A stretch of 64,000 nt of DNA from Patiria miniata. Its lineage: Eukaryota > Echinodermata > Asteroidea > Valvatida > Asterinidae. The stretch is taken from positions 14,029,512 to 14,093,511 of the forward strand of contig NW_024037048.1 of assembly GCF_015706575.1 (NCBI RefSeq), given 5' to 3'. Shown one piece after another: positions 43,599 to 57,760 of the stretch; the stretch's first letter is position 1, and the number at the start of each line of letters is the position of its first letter. The translations under genes and the position numbers were made by a program. The notes under the pieces are model-generated. The model saw nothing but the letters and a program-made list of their open reading frames with translations, was not told where the DNA came from and ran no database searches.

Positions 43599-45108
43599 GT
43601 GAGTGTTTGAAACAATCCATTTTCCTCTGAAGAAATTTGTTGTCTTTTGAACAATGTGTTTGAATCATTGCGGGATTCAGATTTTGTTGAATGTTGCTGA
43701 TTCAATGATTTTTCAAACAACAAGCTCGGTAGTAGGCTTGATATTTCCCCGTCTTTGTGTGTTTGTGAAATGTGGTAGCTTGAGGACTGAAAAAAAAATT
43801 ATGAACAAATGTTCAATTTCTTTTTACTATGACTCTGATACACGTTTGCTAGCAGCAAAGCCAGCGCGCTAATTCCGATCCAGAAGTTGTGCCTTTCCCC
43901 AACGACCACTTTGGAGTTGATAAAGTATCGCGATAATTTACAAATGTGTTTGAAATTAACTTGTTCAGACGGGCTTTGTTTGTGCATAACATGCACTAAT
44001 CAAAGCCCGTTTGAAAGAGTTAATTTCAAATACTTTTGTAAATTATCGAGCTATTTTATTTCAGCTCTTAATGTAAACAGTTGGTGCGGATGCAGACCAC
44101 GGTTTTGTGAGGTCAAATTTCAAGGCAATAAAAATGAGGAATTCCTGTCTGGCAATATTTCCGCTACTACTTCCATTGTGTACTCTCAAAAACAAATTGT
44201 CCAAATACTTACTGGTTTCTTTACTTCTTCAACAAAAATCATTTGGATTCTTGTCGATATGGATAATACACTGTAAAGTCACATGGACTTTTTTAAAATT
44301 TAGGTTCGACTGTTATGTTGGACTGTTTTCTGACCGCAGTTTTTCGCAAGTTCCCTGCTGTGATTCAGAACAGTATGATTATACCTGCTTATTCAAAATA
44401 ATATTTCAGAGGAACTACAAATCGGTGTTTCACATTTTCGGTTTAAAAAATAAAGTCTCGCAAAACCTGGACTCTTTATAACCTGGCCATTTTTTTGGCA
44501 TGATCAAGCACACTCTTATTTTTTTGCCTCCTTTTTTCCTATTGACTTTATCGTTGAAATTTTCAAACATGAAATCCTAGTGCAATGTACTCACATTATT
44601 TCCGGATATCACTCAAACTCAATCAGAATGAAAAGTTACAGAATGAAAACGTTTACAGGTATCCGGACATCTCAAAATGCCGGTCTTATTTGTGTTATTA
44701 TTTGTGGATATTCTCAGTGCCTTTGAACTTTGTTGTTCAACTGGCATTTTGCTATAGTTCACAGTGCGCCATTCCGGTTTCATCAAGTTACTTTTAAGCA
44801 TTGCAGGATAAAAGTGTCACTGGTCAGAATAGACTAGAGGGCGCAAATACAAACGCACTGGATCATGATGATGCACACAGTTTTATACAAGTTCAATAGC
44901 TGGATGCATTTTGTAGAATTCATGGATAGATTTGATTTTTGGAGAACGCATTTGAGATAAATAGTCAACCCAAATTACATTTTCACTGTACAGACATTTT
45001 TTTGGCCGTATTGTACTTGTGGAATTCAGCTATGCCTCCCCACCAGACTCCAAGTTATCTCCTAGAGGATTTTTAATGACTCATATTGTTGTTGGTATTT
45101 GTTTTCAG

Positions 45109-45169
45109 CCAGCAATCCGCTCAAGTGTTGAAGAGTGCTTCCGCGAGAGAATTCAAGAACTGTGCCTAG
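45109..45169 (+). other. Putative 5' leader exon (unit 1), block B
   Basis: 61 nt, acceptor TGTTTTCAG, donor CTAG|GTGAGTGTCTG. Differs from 5289-5349 at only a few bases and keeps both splice sites. Confidence 0.5.
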
Positions 45170-45307
45170 GTGAGTGTCTGTTAAAATTTTCTTCATTCAA
45201 GCATCAGAATAGAGCAGTGATGTGGTAGGAGACTGTTCCTTTTTTTCTATGCATTCAATCTTTTTGGTCAAAATTAGAAACCAGAAAACGTCATTCAATT
45301 ACCTCTA

Positions 45308-46975
45308 CGAAAAAAATAATCCTGGCCATGATGGTTAGTCTTCTCAATTATCCCTTCTAAAAAAATATCCTCCAAGCCATAGTCTACTCAATTATCCCTT
45401 CTAAAAATATCCTCCTAGCCATGATGGTTAATCTCCTCAATGATCACATCTAAAAAATATCTTCCAAGTCCAGATGATTAGTTTCCTCAATTATCTCTTC
45501 TAAAACATATCCTCCAAGCCATGATGGTTTTTATTTTAATAATCCCCTCTAAAAAAAATCCTCCTAGCCATGATGGTTAGTATTCTCAATTATCCCCTTA
45601 AAAATATCCTCCAAGTCATGATGATTAGTGTCTTCAATTATTCCTTTAAAAAACCTCCTTGCCGTGTTGATTAGTCTCCTCAATTATCCCTTCTAAAAGA
45701 TAACGTCCAAGCCATGATGGTTTGTCTGTTCATATAATCAATAATAATAATGTTCAATAATTCCTTCTAAAAAGATACCTCCTTGTCATGAGTGTGAGTC
45801 TCCGCAATTATCCCTTCTAGAAATTATCCTCCAAGCAATTATGGTTAGTCTCCTCAATTATCACATCTAAAAATTAACTTCCAAGCCGTGATGGTTTGTC
45901 TGTTCAATAATCTCGTCTGAAAAATATCCTCCAAGCCGTGATGGTTTTTATTTCAATAAGCCCTTCTAAATAAAAATATGCTCCTAGCCATGATGAGTAG
46001 TCTCCTCGATTATCCCTTCTCAAAAAATATCTTCCAAGCCGTGATGGATAGTGTGTTCAATAATCTCTTCTAAAATATATCCTCCAAGACGTGATGATAA
46101 GTCTCCTCAATTATCCCTTCAAAAAACTATCCTCCGAGCCATGATGGTTTTCATTGAATAATCCCTTCTAAAAATATCCTCCTAACCGTGATGAATAGTC
46201 TCCTTAATTTTCCCTTCTAAAAAATATCCTCCAAGCAATGATAGTTAGTCTCCTCCATTATCCCTTCAAAAATATCTTCCTAGCCGTGATGATTAGTCTT
46301 CTCAATTATCCCTTCCTTCTAAAACATATCATCCAATCCATGATGGTTTCCATTTCAATAATCCCTTTTACAAATATCCTCCCAGCCGTGATTATTAGCC
46401 TCCTCAATTATCCCTTTAAAAAAATATCCTCGTAGCCATGATGGTTAGTCTCCTTATTTAGCCCTTCTAAAAAATATCCTCCTAGCCATGAGGGTTAGTC
46501 CCCTCAATGATCACATCTAAAAAATATCTTCCAAGCCTTGATGGTTTGTCTGTACAATAATCTCGTCTAAAAAATATCCTCTAACCATGATGGTTTGTAT
46601 TTTAATAATCCCTTCTAAAAAATATCCTCCTAGCCGTGATGATAAGTCTCCTAAATTATCCCTTCTCAAAACAATATCTTCCAAGCCGAGATCGATTGTG
46701 TGTTCAATAATCTCTTCTACAAAAATATCCTCCAAGCAATGATTGTTTTTATTTTAATAATCCCCTCTAAAAATCCTCCTGGCCATGATGGTTTGTCTCC
46801 TCAATTATCCCTTCTAAAACAATATCCTCCTCGCCATGATGGTTAGTCTTCTCAATTATCCCTTCTAAAAATATTCTCTAAGCCATGATGATTAGTCTTC
46901 TCAATTATCCCTTCAAAAAAAAATATCCTCCTAACCATGATGGTTTTCATTCAATAATCCCTTCTAAAAAAATCT
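45308..46975. repeat. Intronic minisatellite, about 48-bp unit, block B
   Basis: Shorter version of 5485-8142 (about 1.67 kb against 2.66 kb). Unit order is conserved but groups of units are missing, showing active array contraction or expansion since duplication. Confidence 0.9.
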
Positions 46976-47448
46976 TATAGAACTGCGCCTGGAACACACC
47001 TTTTTGAACCGTAGCCTTTTTGTTCGTGGTCTTTGAATCAACATGCGATTCAGTTTCAAATTCTCCCTATTATAACTAACTTCGTTCGATGACGTCACAA
47101 TGCTGAATTGTCGCAAAGACGTTTATGGTAATTCACAGAATATCTATGGCTGCAGACCAGCAAATAAACTGCCATGGACCTCAGTGATAAAAACCCCCAC
47201 TTGTAAAGATCAGGACAAATACTCACAACTCTTCAAGGTGTTTGAAACACCCTTTGAATTAAAGTTTATTTCATAATCTTTCATTGTCTGTTCAATGTTT
47301 GCGGTATGATCCGATGACCTTTTTGGAACAAAAATTCCATCCAAAGATGATGACCCTGTAGTCCTGTAGCCCATCGGCCAAGGCACAATCTGCCACTTCA
47401 CAAACAATGAACACTCAGGTTTATTAGGACAAAAGATATTGCTCAAAC

Positions 47449-47608
47449 AGGGGCGGATCCTGGAATTTTTGCAGGGGGAGGGTCAGGCTCCTAAAAAAAT
47501 TTAAAAAATCGTTGTGACAGGCGAACGGGTAATATTTTGTGTGCATGTTTCACATTGGGGGCAGGGGGGGGGGGTCGGCCCCCCTCCCCACCCTCTGGAT
47601 CCGCGCCT
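47449..47608. mobile_element. Short GGATCC-ended element, block B
   Basis: Copy of 8617-8775 with intact inverted ends (GGGGCGGATCCTGG and CTGGATCCGCGCC). Confidence 0.5.
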
Positions 47609-47611
47609 GTC

Positions 47612-48120
47612 AAAATATTTTGTCAAATTTTGACCTGAAATGCTTGTAATTTGATGTATGATGACGTCATGACGACGTCACTAAAATATCCACATCTTCA
47701 CACTAAGGTTCATGTTCATATCAGGTTTCGTCTTTCTGCAACTTCTTTTTGCATTTTAAATTCACCTAAATTTGACCTACCAGTAACCCCGGAAGGAAAG
47801 GTTAGACGACTTTACCTTCGAATATCAAAAATGTTTATCAATCTATAGTCAATCAGATTCAAAGTGTGAACATGATTGTTCATTTTGTTTATGAGGTTTT
47901 GCAGTAAAATTGCTTGTAATTAAATACCTGATGACGTCATTACGACGTCAGAGTATAAAAAGGTATACCTCTGAGTCAGTGTTGATGTTTGTTAAAGGTT
48001 TGAAGTCTGTACTGTTCAGAAGAAAAGTCGCAGATAATTATTGTCAGAAAAAAAACAAGAAAGAAAGAAAGAAAGAAATGTCTTAACATTTCCAAACAAT
48101 GATCGGGTAGTACCCGATCA
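47612..48120. repeat. TGACGTCA/AAAG/hairpin repeat, block B
   Basis: Copy of 8780-9271 with both GATGACGTCAT sites, the AAAG run and the GATCGGGT/ACCCGATC end hairpin. Confidence 0.6.
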
Positions 48121-51100
48121 CCCAAATATATCAGGGTTTTGTTGTTCGGAATGAGGAATTCCTGTCTGACATTATTTCCGCCTCTACTTTCATTTCGCAC
48201 GCTTCAAACTAAATTATTGTTCACATACTGACTGGTTTAGTTTTTGATAAAGTTGAAATCTTGTCACTATAATGGATAGCACACTGTACATTCACGGAAA
48301 GTTGTATTGTCAAAACAAAGGCTATCAGTAGGACTTTTTTTTAGTCATATCTGATTGCAGTATTTTGAAGAGTTTAAAACATCAAGTTCCCTGCTGATTT
48401 CAGAATAGTTTCAACATTAATGCTTAAACAAATTCACGCACTTTAATACTTTAATACTTTAAAAAATATGTCTTTCTTTGGTTTACAGAAGACATATTGC
48501 GAAAGCTCCATTCTTTATAAATAACCTCACCAATAAAATCAGTATGATCAACCAACCCTTATTTTCTTCCTCATTTTGCCATTTTAATGTTATCAATTTA
48601 ATTTTAAAACACGGAAACTCTGGTGCAATGTACTCACATTGTTTCCCGGCAATCACTGAAACTAATTCAGGATCAACAGTTATGGGGAAGTTGGTCACGG
48701 AAGAACGTTTATCAGGAAATCCGGACATCAAAAACATTCCTGTCTTATTGTGTGTTATTGCTCAAGCAGTACCCTTTCAACTTTGCCATTTCGCTAGAGT
48801 TCACAGTGCGCTTTGATCATCAAGTTACATTCAGCAGGATGAACGAGTCATGAATATAGAGGGCGCAAATACAAACTGACCGGATCGTGATATGATGCAC
48901 ACAGTTTTATACCAGTTCAAATTGCTTTATTTAACTGGGTGAATTTGTAGAAATCATGTGTAGAGTTGGTGTTTGTACAAATTGCTCAGGCTTTCTGTTC
49001 GCCTGAAGAGATTGAAGCAAAAGCTCTCGATGAATTCACTCATGTATTTGCATGTAGGGTTCCACTCTGCATGCAACCTAGATTCTGTTGGATAATTGGA
49101 CAAACAGCCATATTGATTTTTGGCTTATTTTTCGAAAGTTTTTGGTGATTGGTACAGATTTTCACAAATCTGAAATATTTTGTGAGACAAGTTTCAGTTG
49201 ACAAACAGATGGTGGCTTACTAGAGCCAAACCGGTGCGCTGATTTCCCATCCGGAAAATAAATCTTTATGTAACGACTGTAACTTAGCTGCGGTAGTCCA
49301 GCTGTAATGTTTGCGCCTCTACTTCCTTGGTATGAGATCGATTTCCCTCACTAATGCGGAAATTGTATGCTCATTGTGATTCCTTTAACTACAAGTTCAA
49401 GCAACCTAGGATCAATTGCTCACAATCTTAAGTATGATGCAGCACAACTAACTTTTGAACTTTTAGCTTAGTTGATGCTATACATTTGACCAAAACAGAT
49501 AAATTAAAGCGATTATTTTTTTGGTTCTTGTCACTGAATTTCGTTGCTATCACACGTTAATAGTCTGCCCACCGGCACACTATTTCGAAAACGTCTTCAG
49601 TTTTTTAAGACGATATATCTTGTCTGTTATAACACTATACATACACGAAATAATTCAGTGTCAAAAACAAAGCTGTTCAGACTCGACTGGTTTTGAATCA
49701 AATTTTGGGAGCATTTTTTTAAGAGCTCATTACATCAAGTTCCCTGCTGTGATTCAGAATAGTTGAAATTGATCGGGATTCGCACTTATTCAAATTAATT
49801 CACGCACTTGTAATAGTTCAGGTAAAAAATTACTGCATTAACATTTTGGTTTAAAGAAAACAATCTGGCGAAAGTTCGACTCTTTAACCTAAACAGTATA
49901 TAGGTATGATCAACCACCCCCTTATTTTCTGCCTCGTTTTTCCCCTGTTTAATTTATCATTTTAATTTTTAAACATGAAATCCTGATTCGATGTACTCAC
50001 ATTGTATTCCGGCAATCACTCAAACTAATTCAGGATGAAGAGTTATGGAGAAGTTGGTCACGAAGAACGTTTTATCAGGAAATCCGGACAACTCAAACAT
50101 GCCTGTCTTATTTTGTATTATCATTTATGTGGATACTCAGTACCCTTTGAACTTTGTTGTTAAACTGTGTCATTTTCGCTAGAGTTCACAGTGCGCCATT
50201 CCGGTTTGATCATCAAACATTCAAGCATTTCAGGATAAACGTGGAATATATAGAGGGCGCAAATACAAATTGACCGGATCGTGATGATGCACACAGTTTT
50301 ATTCAAGTTCAAATTGCTTTATCTAGTTGGATTCATTTGTAGCAATCATGTACAGCGTTGATGTCTGTGAACATTATTCGTCCCTTCTGTTCCCTGTCAA
50401 GGGCGGATCCAGAACACAATTTTTGGGGGTAGCCCCCCCCCAAAAAAAAAAAAAAAAAATTGGTCCCCGGAAAGTGGGTCCAAAAAATTACGGCGTGGGG
50501 TTCAGGGCCCGCTTAATCATGGGCCCCGAATGTTTATGCTCTGTTGCGATTTTAGGAAATTTCTGACCACTTTAACCATTTTTTGTTTCGAAAAGATGGT
50601 AGTGTACCCAGTGCCTGCCTTTATTGCGACGTCACTTAAAAACAAAATTGTCCGCTGTTCGTCTTAAAATATGAAGCACAAGCTCTGTTTGCATGCAGGG
50701 TTCCACTCAGCATGCCACTTAGATTCCCTTGAATATTTTCTTGAAATGGTGATAGTAGTATTTGCTGAATACTTTGACAGTGTTTGGTCAGTTGGTACAC
50801 AAATAATAATTAAAAAAATATGGGACATTATTCGGTTAACAAACAAATGGGGGATGATGCTAGTAGTCAAACCGGTGTGCTGATTTCCAATCCGGAACAT
50901 AATTATTATTTGTAACGACCGTACCTTGACTGCGGTGCCCACCTGATTTCCGCCGCTACTTCCTTGGTATGAGATCGATTGTCCTTGATAATGCAGAAAA
51001 TGTATGTTCACTGTGATGCCTACAATTTCAAATGCAAGCAATTTAAAAAAGAAAACATAGGATTATTTGCTTTTGAATTTTTTTTTTTCGTGAGAAGCAA

Positions 51101-51740
51101 CAAAATGGCTTAAAAACTTAAGAAGGTCGCAACTAACCTGTTGAAGTTTCAGCTCAGTGGATACTATCATTGAGAAAAAGCAGAGAAAACGTATGCACTA
51201 TTTTGTTGAATCTCGTTACTTGATTCCGTGCTTTACGTATAACACCTTAACTTTTTTTTTTTTTTTTCATTTTAAAAACACCTGCAAAGTTTTCAACCGA
51301 TGTATCAGGCGAAATACTTTCACCGGGTATTTGATACCAGTCTTATCTTCACTCTCAGCATTGCAAGGTTTCTGTCATTAAATGTACTTTTCCGGGCAAT
51401 TGCAAATGATCCTACGTGGCCTTAAATTCGTTTTGCATACAGATTTCTCTCAGAAAATCTGGGCATTTGTTTTGGTAGTTACTGCGTTTGATTCGAAAAT
51501 ATTAAATCCTTCAAAGAAGACATGAATATTGTTGCTCGTGCGTGGGTCTGTTCAGGGCCGTTGCATGCAGGACGCATTCCGCTTAAAAAATATATTATCA
51601 ATCCAGATCACATTTCGCCCGACAGAGATTTTGATCTGGGGGTGTTTTACTTGTGAAATTCAGCTATGCTTCCCCCAACAGCCCCCAAGATATCTCCCAG
51701 CGGATTTTCAATGACTCATTTTCGTTGGTATTATTTCCAG

Positions 51741-51802
51741 CTCGCAATCTGCTGAGTGTTGAGGATTCCCTTCGTGATAGAATTCAAGAACGTTACATCG
51801 AG
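51741..51802 (+). other. Putative 5' leader exon (unit 3), block B copy 1
   Basis: 62 nt, acceptor ATTTCCAG, donor CGAG|GTGAGTGTCTG, no ATG, same sequence as 12975-13036. Confidence 0.5.
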
Positions 51803-53649
51803 GTGAGTGTCTGTTATTTGACATTTTCCTCACTCAATCATCAGAACAGAGCAGTGATTTTGGTGGGAGACTGTATTTTTTTCTATATTTATACAACTTT
51901 TGGTCAACATTTTTACAGAAAACATCGCTCGAGTGATATTCCCTCCCTATAACACCCACCGTAGAACTGTGCCAGACATTTTGGCCTGCAGTCTTTGCAA
52001 ATTACTCGTTAAACTCATCAGGGTGCCTCGAACTTATAGCGGAAACACGCTGAAATTTCCTTCACATTTTTTTTATGCAGGTACATCAGTTGGCCAAAAA
52101 AAGAGAACTAAGATGAAAACAAATATTGATCACACCAATATTTAGTTGCTGTGTAATCAGATTCTTTGGAATTTGTCTTCTTTTATTTATTTTTTAAATA
52201 GGAATTGTGTTCGCAACCGTTGTCCTAATTTTTTCTTGATCGTTGATCACGTTGTTATTCGTTTGTGATTGTTTATCAACTTCGGGAATCATAACATATA
52301 GGTTTTTGCGTCCAATTTCGCAACTTGTTCGTCCAATAAGAGAGACTGTTCATTACATTGAAAAAAGGTCGCAGTTAACGCATTTGATGGTTTTTTTTTT
52401 ATATTTACACCCACCAAAGCGTTTAGGCAACTTTGTCGTGCAAAAGAAAATCCATTTCTTTTGTTGGTTTTCGATCTTGCACCGAGTATAGGCGAATCTG
52501 TAAGAGGAAGTATTCATTTTCAACAAAGTGCAATGGAATAAGGGGTCCATTTAATTTGCAATTCGCAATTCGCCAATTGTATTGGCTACAAAAAAAATTA
52601 GGGCCTAGGCCTATACGATTTTTTTTATTTCCACAGGGTGACTACAACAATTAACAAACTGGTTACTTAATTGTCCTTACATAAAAATCTGTATTTTGAC
52701 ATAGTATTTTATCGGCGAGTGTTCTAAATGTATTTCCTTCTATCACTTTGACACTTTACATTGATACAGTTCTGTTCTGCTTTTTTCATATTCCCTTCCC
52801 AGGCATTCCAATCTTTGAAATAGCTGTACATTCCTTAATCCAAACTTTTCAAAAGCCATGTCATTTTATACTCTGTTGTATCACTATAACACAATACCTT
52901 GCTCATGCAACTTCCAAATATCATTGAACTGTGTTGCTTTTGTAAACGTCTGCATCAAAGTGAATTCCCGAGCGGGACTGAACCACAATGCACAAGAAAT
53001 TCAATGCACAAGTCACGTAATTTGCTGCTTACTTTTCACCGCGTGAATGAAGAATACCCTAAAATATTTTGAGCTGTCGCTAAATTGAACCGGGTGTGAA
53101 AAGGTCTGCATGTTTTATGCGATTTTGAATAAAAATGTTTTATTATTATTATTAGCAAAGTATGAAATTGGGCGGGAAACCCTATAATATTTCACAGTGA
53201 ATGAAAAAGTTCATTTCTGCTTTAAAACTCATAGTGAACTGGAGTTAAAAGTACATTTGCCTGGACAAGTGCAACAAAAGCTTAGAATGCCAACAGACTG
53301 TTGACCGAGTTACTAGTGTCTCAAAAAAAGATACATGCCTTCACAAATATTAATTTGAAAAAAAAATCGTTTCAATAATAACGTGTAAACAAATTGAAAG
53401 CTTATTTCACGAATCAGTCAATTCGAGAGAAATTGAACAATGCGACATTAAAACAGGTTGTTTTTCTTGACGAATTCGGCCGAGAAAACCTACTATTTTA
53501 ATTACTTGACCCTAATAACTTGGCGAGTATTCTGTTTTTGAGTGGCAATGTATCCCAATGAGAAAAAAATCTCACTCATTTATCTTAATTGATAATAAAA
53601 TAGTATTAAAATGTAAACTTAACCAGTATTCGTTTGTATGTTTTTTCAG

Positions 53650-53709
53650 CCTACACTGAATTCCTTGTGATCTCTTCTTGGACCTGATCTTCAAGAACGA
53701 ACCATCGAG
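53650..53709 (+). other. Putative 5' leader exon (proximal), block B copy 1
   Basis: 60 nt, acceptor TTTTTTCAG, donor CGAG|GTGGGTGTGG. Identical to 15327-15386. Confidence 0.55.
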
Positions 53710-54205
53710 GTGGGTGTGGTGAGGTTTAATTAATGATTCTATCAGGACCGGGGAAGGGGCAAGATGTGCTCCGCCCCCCCCCCCCCCCCCCCTCCAAAAA
53801 AAATACTACAGCTCCGGAACGCTTCGCCCTATCGGAATGCATTTTGGTGACCTTTCTTAAATTTTATTGGCAGGCGAAATAAAAACAAAATCGATTCGAT
53901 GGGTTGCCATGACAACCGGTTTTATAAACTAGGCTTTTCATAAATGTTAGCCCCTTGACCCCTCATACGCCACTGTTATATAACAAAGAAAACATTCTGC
54001 GAACAATAATTCCTCCAATCTCATTTTTTTGGGGTTTTTTCTTCTTTTTCAAATCTGACGGCGGATTGTCATGAATTTTAGATTAATTCTCCTGTTTATC
54101 AAACCTCAATATTTTTCACTACTCTTCCCTTTTTTAAAAACTATTTTATTGAAGAAAAAAATCTCACCTGATTTGGTTTAGTTTCATGCTTTGTTTACGT
54201 ACAGA

Positions 54206-55006
54206 ATGAAGATCTGCGTGGCAACCGTTCTTTCAATCGCCCTCCTTCTGGGTAACTCCGTCAACCTCCGAGCTTCCGTTACTGGGCCGGTTCCCTCGGA
54301 CGGTGATGGTCCTGCGTCTCAGGCGTGTCCGATGTGCTGCCAGGGGTCGGCTGCAATTCCCGGAATACCAGGTTTGCCTGGGTCCCTAGGTCAGCCAGGG
54401 TCAAAGGGCGAGCCAGGTCAAAAGGGTGATATTGGATCGATTGGACCTATGGGTGAGCGTGGAACAGCTGGGCCTCAAGGGGACGAAGGCATAGGCCAGC
54501 CCGGAAAAATTGGTCCAAGAGGAGTCCCAGGTGTTGTAGGGCCAACGGGGGAAACTGGTGTCAAAGGTCAAAAGGGTGAGCCAGGGGAGACACCAGACGA
54601 CTCCAACCAGCGGGTAGCATTCACCGTGGTGAGGACGAGCACCTCGGATACCTCTACGAGTCACGACACCCGTTTGCCCTTCCAGGCGACCGAGACGCTT
54701 CTGCCGGGTACCAGCTTCGATCTCGAGACCGGCGCGTTCACGTGTGGTGTGCCGGGCACCTACGTGTTCATGTTTTCTGTGTGCAAACATCCTTCCAGCA
54801 GCGAGCTGGTCGTTCATCTCCGGAAGAACGGCGACGTGGTTGTCACTGGCCTTAGCAATGATTCAAGTCACTATGAGCAGGTGTCTGGGAGCGCGGTGGT
54901 GGTTCTGCAGCGTGGAGATACGATGTATCTCACAATGTACGGTAGGGCGTATAGTGGTTCCAATCACCACACCTCATTCAGTGGCTTCCTCCTTTACCCC
55001 GAATAA
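54206..55006 (+). CDS. Secreted collagen-like C1q-domain protein (266 aa), block B copy 1
   Basis: The start is the ATG 2 nt after acceptor ACGTACAG, matching the block A gene. Opening the frame further upstream would need a TTG inside the intron. Signal peptide about 1-24; Cys41, Cys44 and Cys45 before the stalk; about 25 Gly-X-Y triplets (53-129) with one break (G95-I-G97); C1q head 135-266. Cys193 replaces a Leu in the block A head, giving two head cysteines (180, 193). Head loops differ strongly from block A (e.g. [15 protein letters not shown] against SVLKLSSSSNLYVYL), while framework codons are unchanged even at silent sites. A role as a soluble immune lectin is inferred from the family. 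Confidence 0.95.
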   Translation: MKICVATVLSIALLLGNSVNLRASVTGPVPSDGDGPASQACPMCCQGSAAIPGIPGLPGSLGQPGSKGEPGQKGDIGSIGPMGERGTAGPQGDEGIGQPGKIGPRGVPGVVGPTGETGVKGQKGEPGETPDDSNQRVAFTVVRTSTSDTSTSHDTRLPFQATETLLPGTSFDLETGAFTCGVPGTYVFMFSVCKHPSSSELVVHLRKNGDVVVTGLSNDSSHYEQVSGSAVVVLQRGDTMYLTMYGRAYSGSNHHTSFSGFLLYPE

Positions 55007-55007
55007 A
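55002..55007 (+). promoter_or_regulatory. AATAAA overlapping the stop codon, copy 1
   Basis: Same arrangement as at 16766: the stop TAA (55004-55006) sits inside the polyadenylation hexamer. Confidence 0.6.
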
Positions 55008-57698
55008 CACAATCCAACACATAAAGATACACGAGCATCGTGTTGCTGATTTGTTTAATGTCTTTCCAATTTTTCCGAAACAATAACTAATGAATTAAAA
55101 CAAATATTGATCAAGGACAATGTCACAAAATATTATTATTAATGGTTTTGCATTGCGCATGCGCCGATCTGTATACTACAAATGGATTTGCCATTTTTTT
55201 TTAATTCTTGCAAAACAAAATATTTAGCTTATGCATGAGTATTGGGATATAGTGAAAAGTATGCGTTAAGTTTTTTGACGATTTTTTTTTGGTACCCATT
55301 GTAGGCCTATCGAGAAGTATTTTGATGGAATATTTTTTCAAAGCAAGCTGGGTCATTATTTTTTGTAGAAACAAAAGATTTACAATAAAGCAGTGCCACC
55401 ATGTATCCAGAAAATAATGTTAACGACTAAAAAAAAATTGTGTTTATGGTGTTATCTCGACTAACATAGGCCTTGTTTCTGACCGCCATTTTTTTCTATT
55501 GCCACACTTGGTCAACATATAAAATAACGTTTTTTCCCCGAAAACAAATGCATCTAATTTGTACTATTGGGTATTTAAAACAGATTAATTAAACACAATA
55601 ACTGTATCCTAAAGCAAACAAAGTTTAAAAAACATACATACAAACAAACAAAATATTTTGCTACCTACCTGGATAATTTTAGGGCGTTTACTGTAACATG
55701 TTATTTTCTTCGCCTTATGTTCCCTGTATGCCCAGCACAGATAATGTCAATTAAATCAATCCCATGTATGTATCAATTTTTATTTCATGTCACAAAAAAA
55801 GTCTCGAGTCATTGAATCTGATTTTCTTATAGACTTTAAGCTTGGCATTTGGATTAACAATTGTTTGAAATATTCTAATGCTATTCACAGCAATTAGAAT
55901 ACACTGGTTTTTATTAAATGATTGCGTTATTTTAAACGTTATAATATCGATGTACTCACATTGTATTCCGGCAATCACTCAAACTAATTCAGGATGAAGA
56001 GTTATGGAGAAGTTGGTCACGAAGAACGTTTTATCAGGAAATCCGGACAACTCAAACATGCCTGTCTTATTTTGTATTATCATTTATGTGGATACTCAGT
56101 ACCCTTTGAACTTTGTTGTTAAACTGTGTCATTTTCGCTAGAGTTCACAGTGCGCCATTCCGGTTTGATCATCAAACATTCAAGCATTTCAGGATAAACG
56201 TGGAATATATAGAGGGCGCAAATACAAATTGACCGGATCGTGATGATGCACACAGTTTTATTCAAGTTCAAATTGCTTTATCTAGTTGGATTCATTTGTA
56301 GCAATCATGTACAGCGTTGATGTCTGTGAACATTATTCGTCCCTTCTGTTCCCTGTCAAGGGCGGATCCAGAACACAATTTTTGGGGGTAGCCCCCCCCC
56401 CAAAAAAAAAAAAAAAAATTGGTCCCCGGAAAGTGGGTCCAAAAAATTACGGCGTGGGGTTCAGGGCCCGCTTAATCATGGGCCCCGAATGTTTATGCTC
56501 TGTTGCGATTTTAGGAAATTTCTGACCACTTTAACCATTTTTTGTTTCGAAAAGATGGTAGTGTACCCAGTGCCTGCCTTTATTGCGACGTCACTTAAAA
56601 ACAAAATTGTCCGCTGTTCGTCTTAAAATATGAAGCACAAGCTCTGTTTGCATGCAGGGTTCCACTCAGCATGCCACTTAGATTCCCTTGAATATTTTCT
56701 TGAAATGGTGATAGTAGTATTTGCTGAATACTTTGACAGTGTTTGGTCAGTTGGTACACAAATAATAATTAAAAAAATATGGGACATTATTCGGTTAACA
56801 AACAAATGGGGGATGATGCTAGTAGTCAAACCGGTGTGCTGATTTCCAATCCGGAACATAATTATTATTTGTAACGACCGTACCTTGACTGCGGTGCCCA
56901 CCTGATTTCCGCCGCTACTTCCTTGGTATGAGATCGATTGTCCTTGATAATGCAGAAAATGTATGTTCACTGTGATGCCTACAATTTCAAATGCAAGCAA
57001 TTTAAAAAAGAAAACATAGGATTATTTGCTTTTGAATTTTTTTTTTTCGTGAGAAGCAACAAAATGGCTTAAAAACTTAAGAAGGTCGCAACTAACCTGT
57101 TGAAGTTTCAGCTCAGTGGATACTATCATTGAGAAAAAGCAGAGAAAACGTATGCACTATTTTGTTGAATCTCGTTACTTGATTCCGTGCTTTACGTATA
57201 ACACCTTAACTTTTTTTTTTTTTTTCATTTTAAAAACACCTGCAAAGTTTTCAACCGATGTATCAGGCGAAATACTTTCACCGGGTATTTGATACCAGTC
57301 TTATCTTCACTCTCAGCATTGCAAGGTTTCTGTCATTAAATGTACTTTTCCGGGCAATTGCAAATGATCCTACGTGGCCTTAAATTCGTTTTGCATACAG
57401 ATTTCTCTCAGAAAATCTGGGCATTTGTTTTGGTAGTTACTGCGTTTGATTCGAAAATATTAAATCCTTCAAAGAAGACATGAATATTGTTGCTCGTGCG
57501 TGGGTCTGTTCAGGGCCGTTGCATGCAGGACGCATTCCGCTTAAAAAATATATTATCAATCCAGATCACATTTCGCCCGACAGAGATTTTGATCTGGGGG
57601 TGTTTTACTTGTGAAATTCAGCTATGCTTCCCCCAACAGCCCCCAAGATATCTCCCAGCGGATTTTCAATGACTCATTTTCGTTGGTATTATTTCCAG

Positions 57699-57760
57699 CT
57701 CGCAATCTGCTGAGTGTTGAGGATTCCCTTCGTGATAGAATTCAAGAACGTTACATCGAG
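57699..57760 (+). other. Putative 5' leader exon (unit 3), block B copy 2
   Basis: 62 nt with acceptor ATTTCCAG and donor CGAG|GTGAGTG. Identical to 51741-51802. Confidence 0.5.

Larger units (their letters stand above)
49989..55947 (+). repeat. Tandem duplication, first copy (5959 bp)
   Basis: Contains the unit-3 leader exon, the proximal leader exon, the C1q coding exon and the 3' flank. The next copy starts at 55948 with CGATGTACTCAC joined to ATAATAT. Left and right source sequences share only one T at the junction, pointing to non-homologous joining. Only length changes in poly-C, poly-A and poly-T runs distinguish the two copies as far as I compared them. Confidence 0.9.

Noticed and set aside
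54191-54205. Extension of the C1q start by five codons from a TTG
   Set aside because: These bases are intronic, upstream of the conserved acceptor, and the codon is not ATG. The block A gene supports the ATG directly after the acceptor.
54401-54817. 138-codon frame antisense to the C1q gene (also 60351-60767)
   Set aside because: Shadow of the GC-rich collagen and C1q coding strand; no start context, splice sites or known domain.
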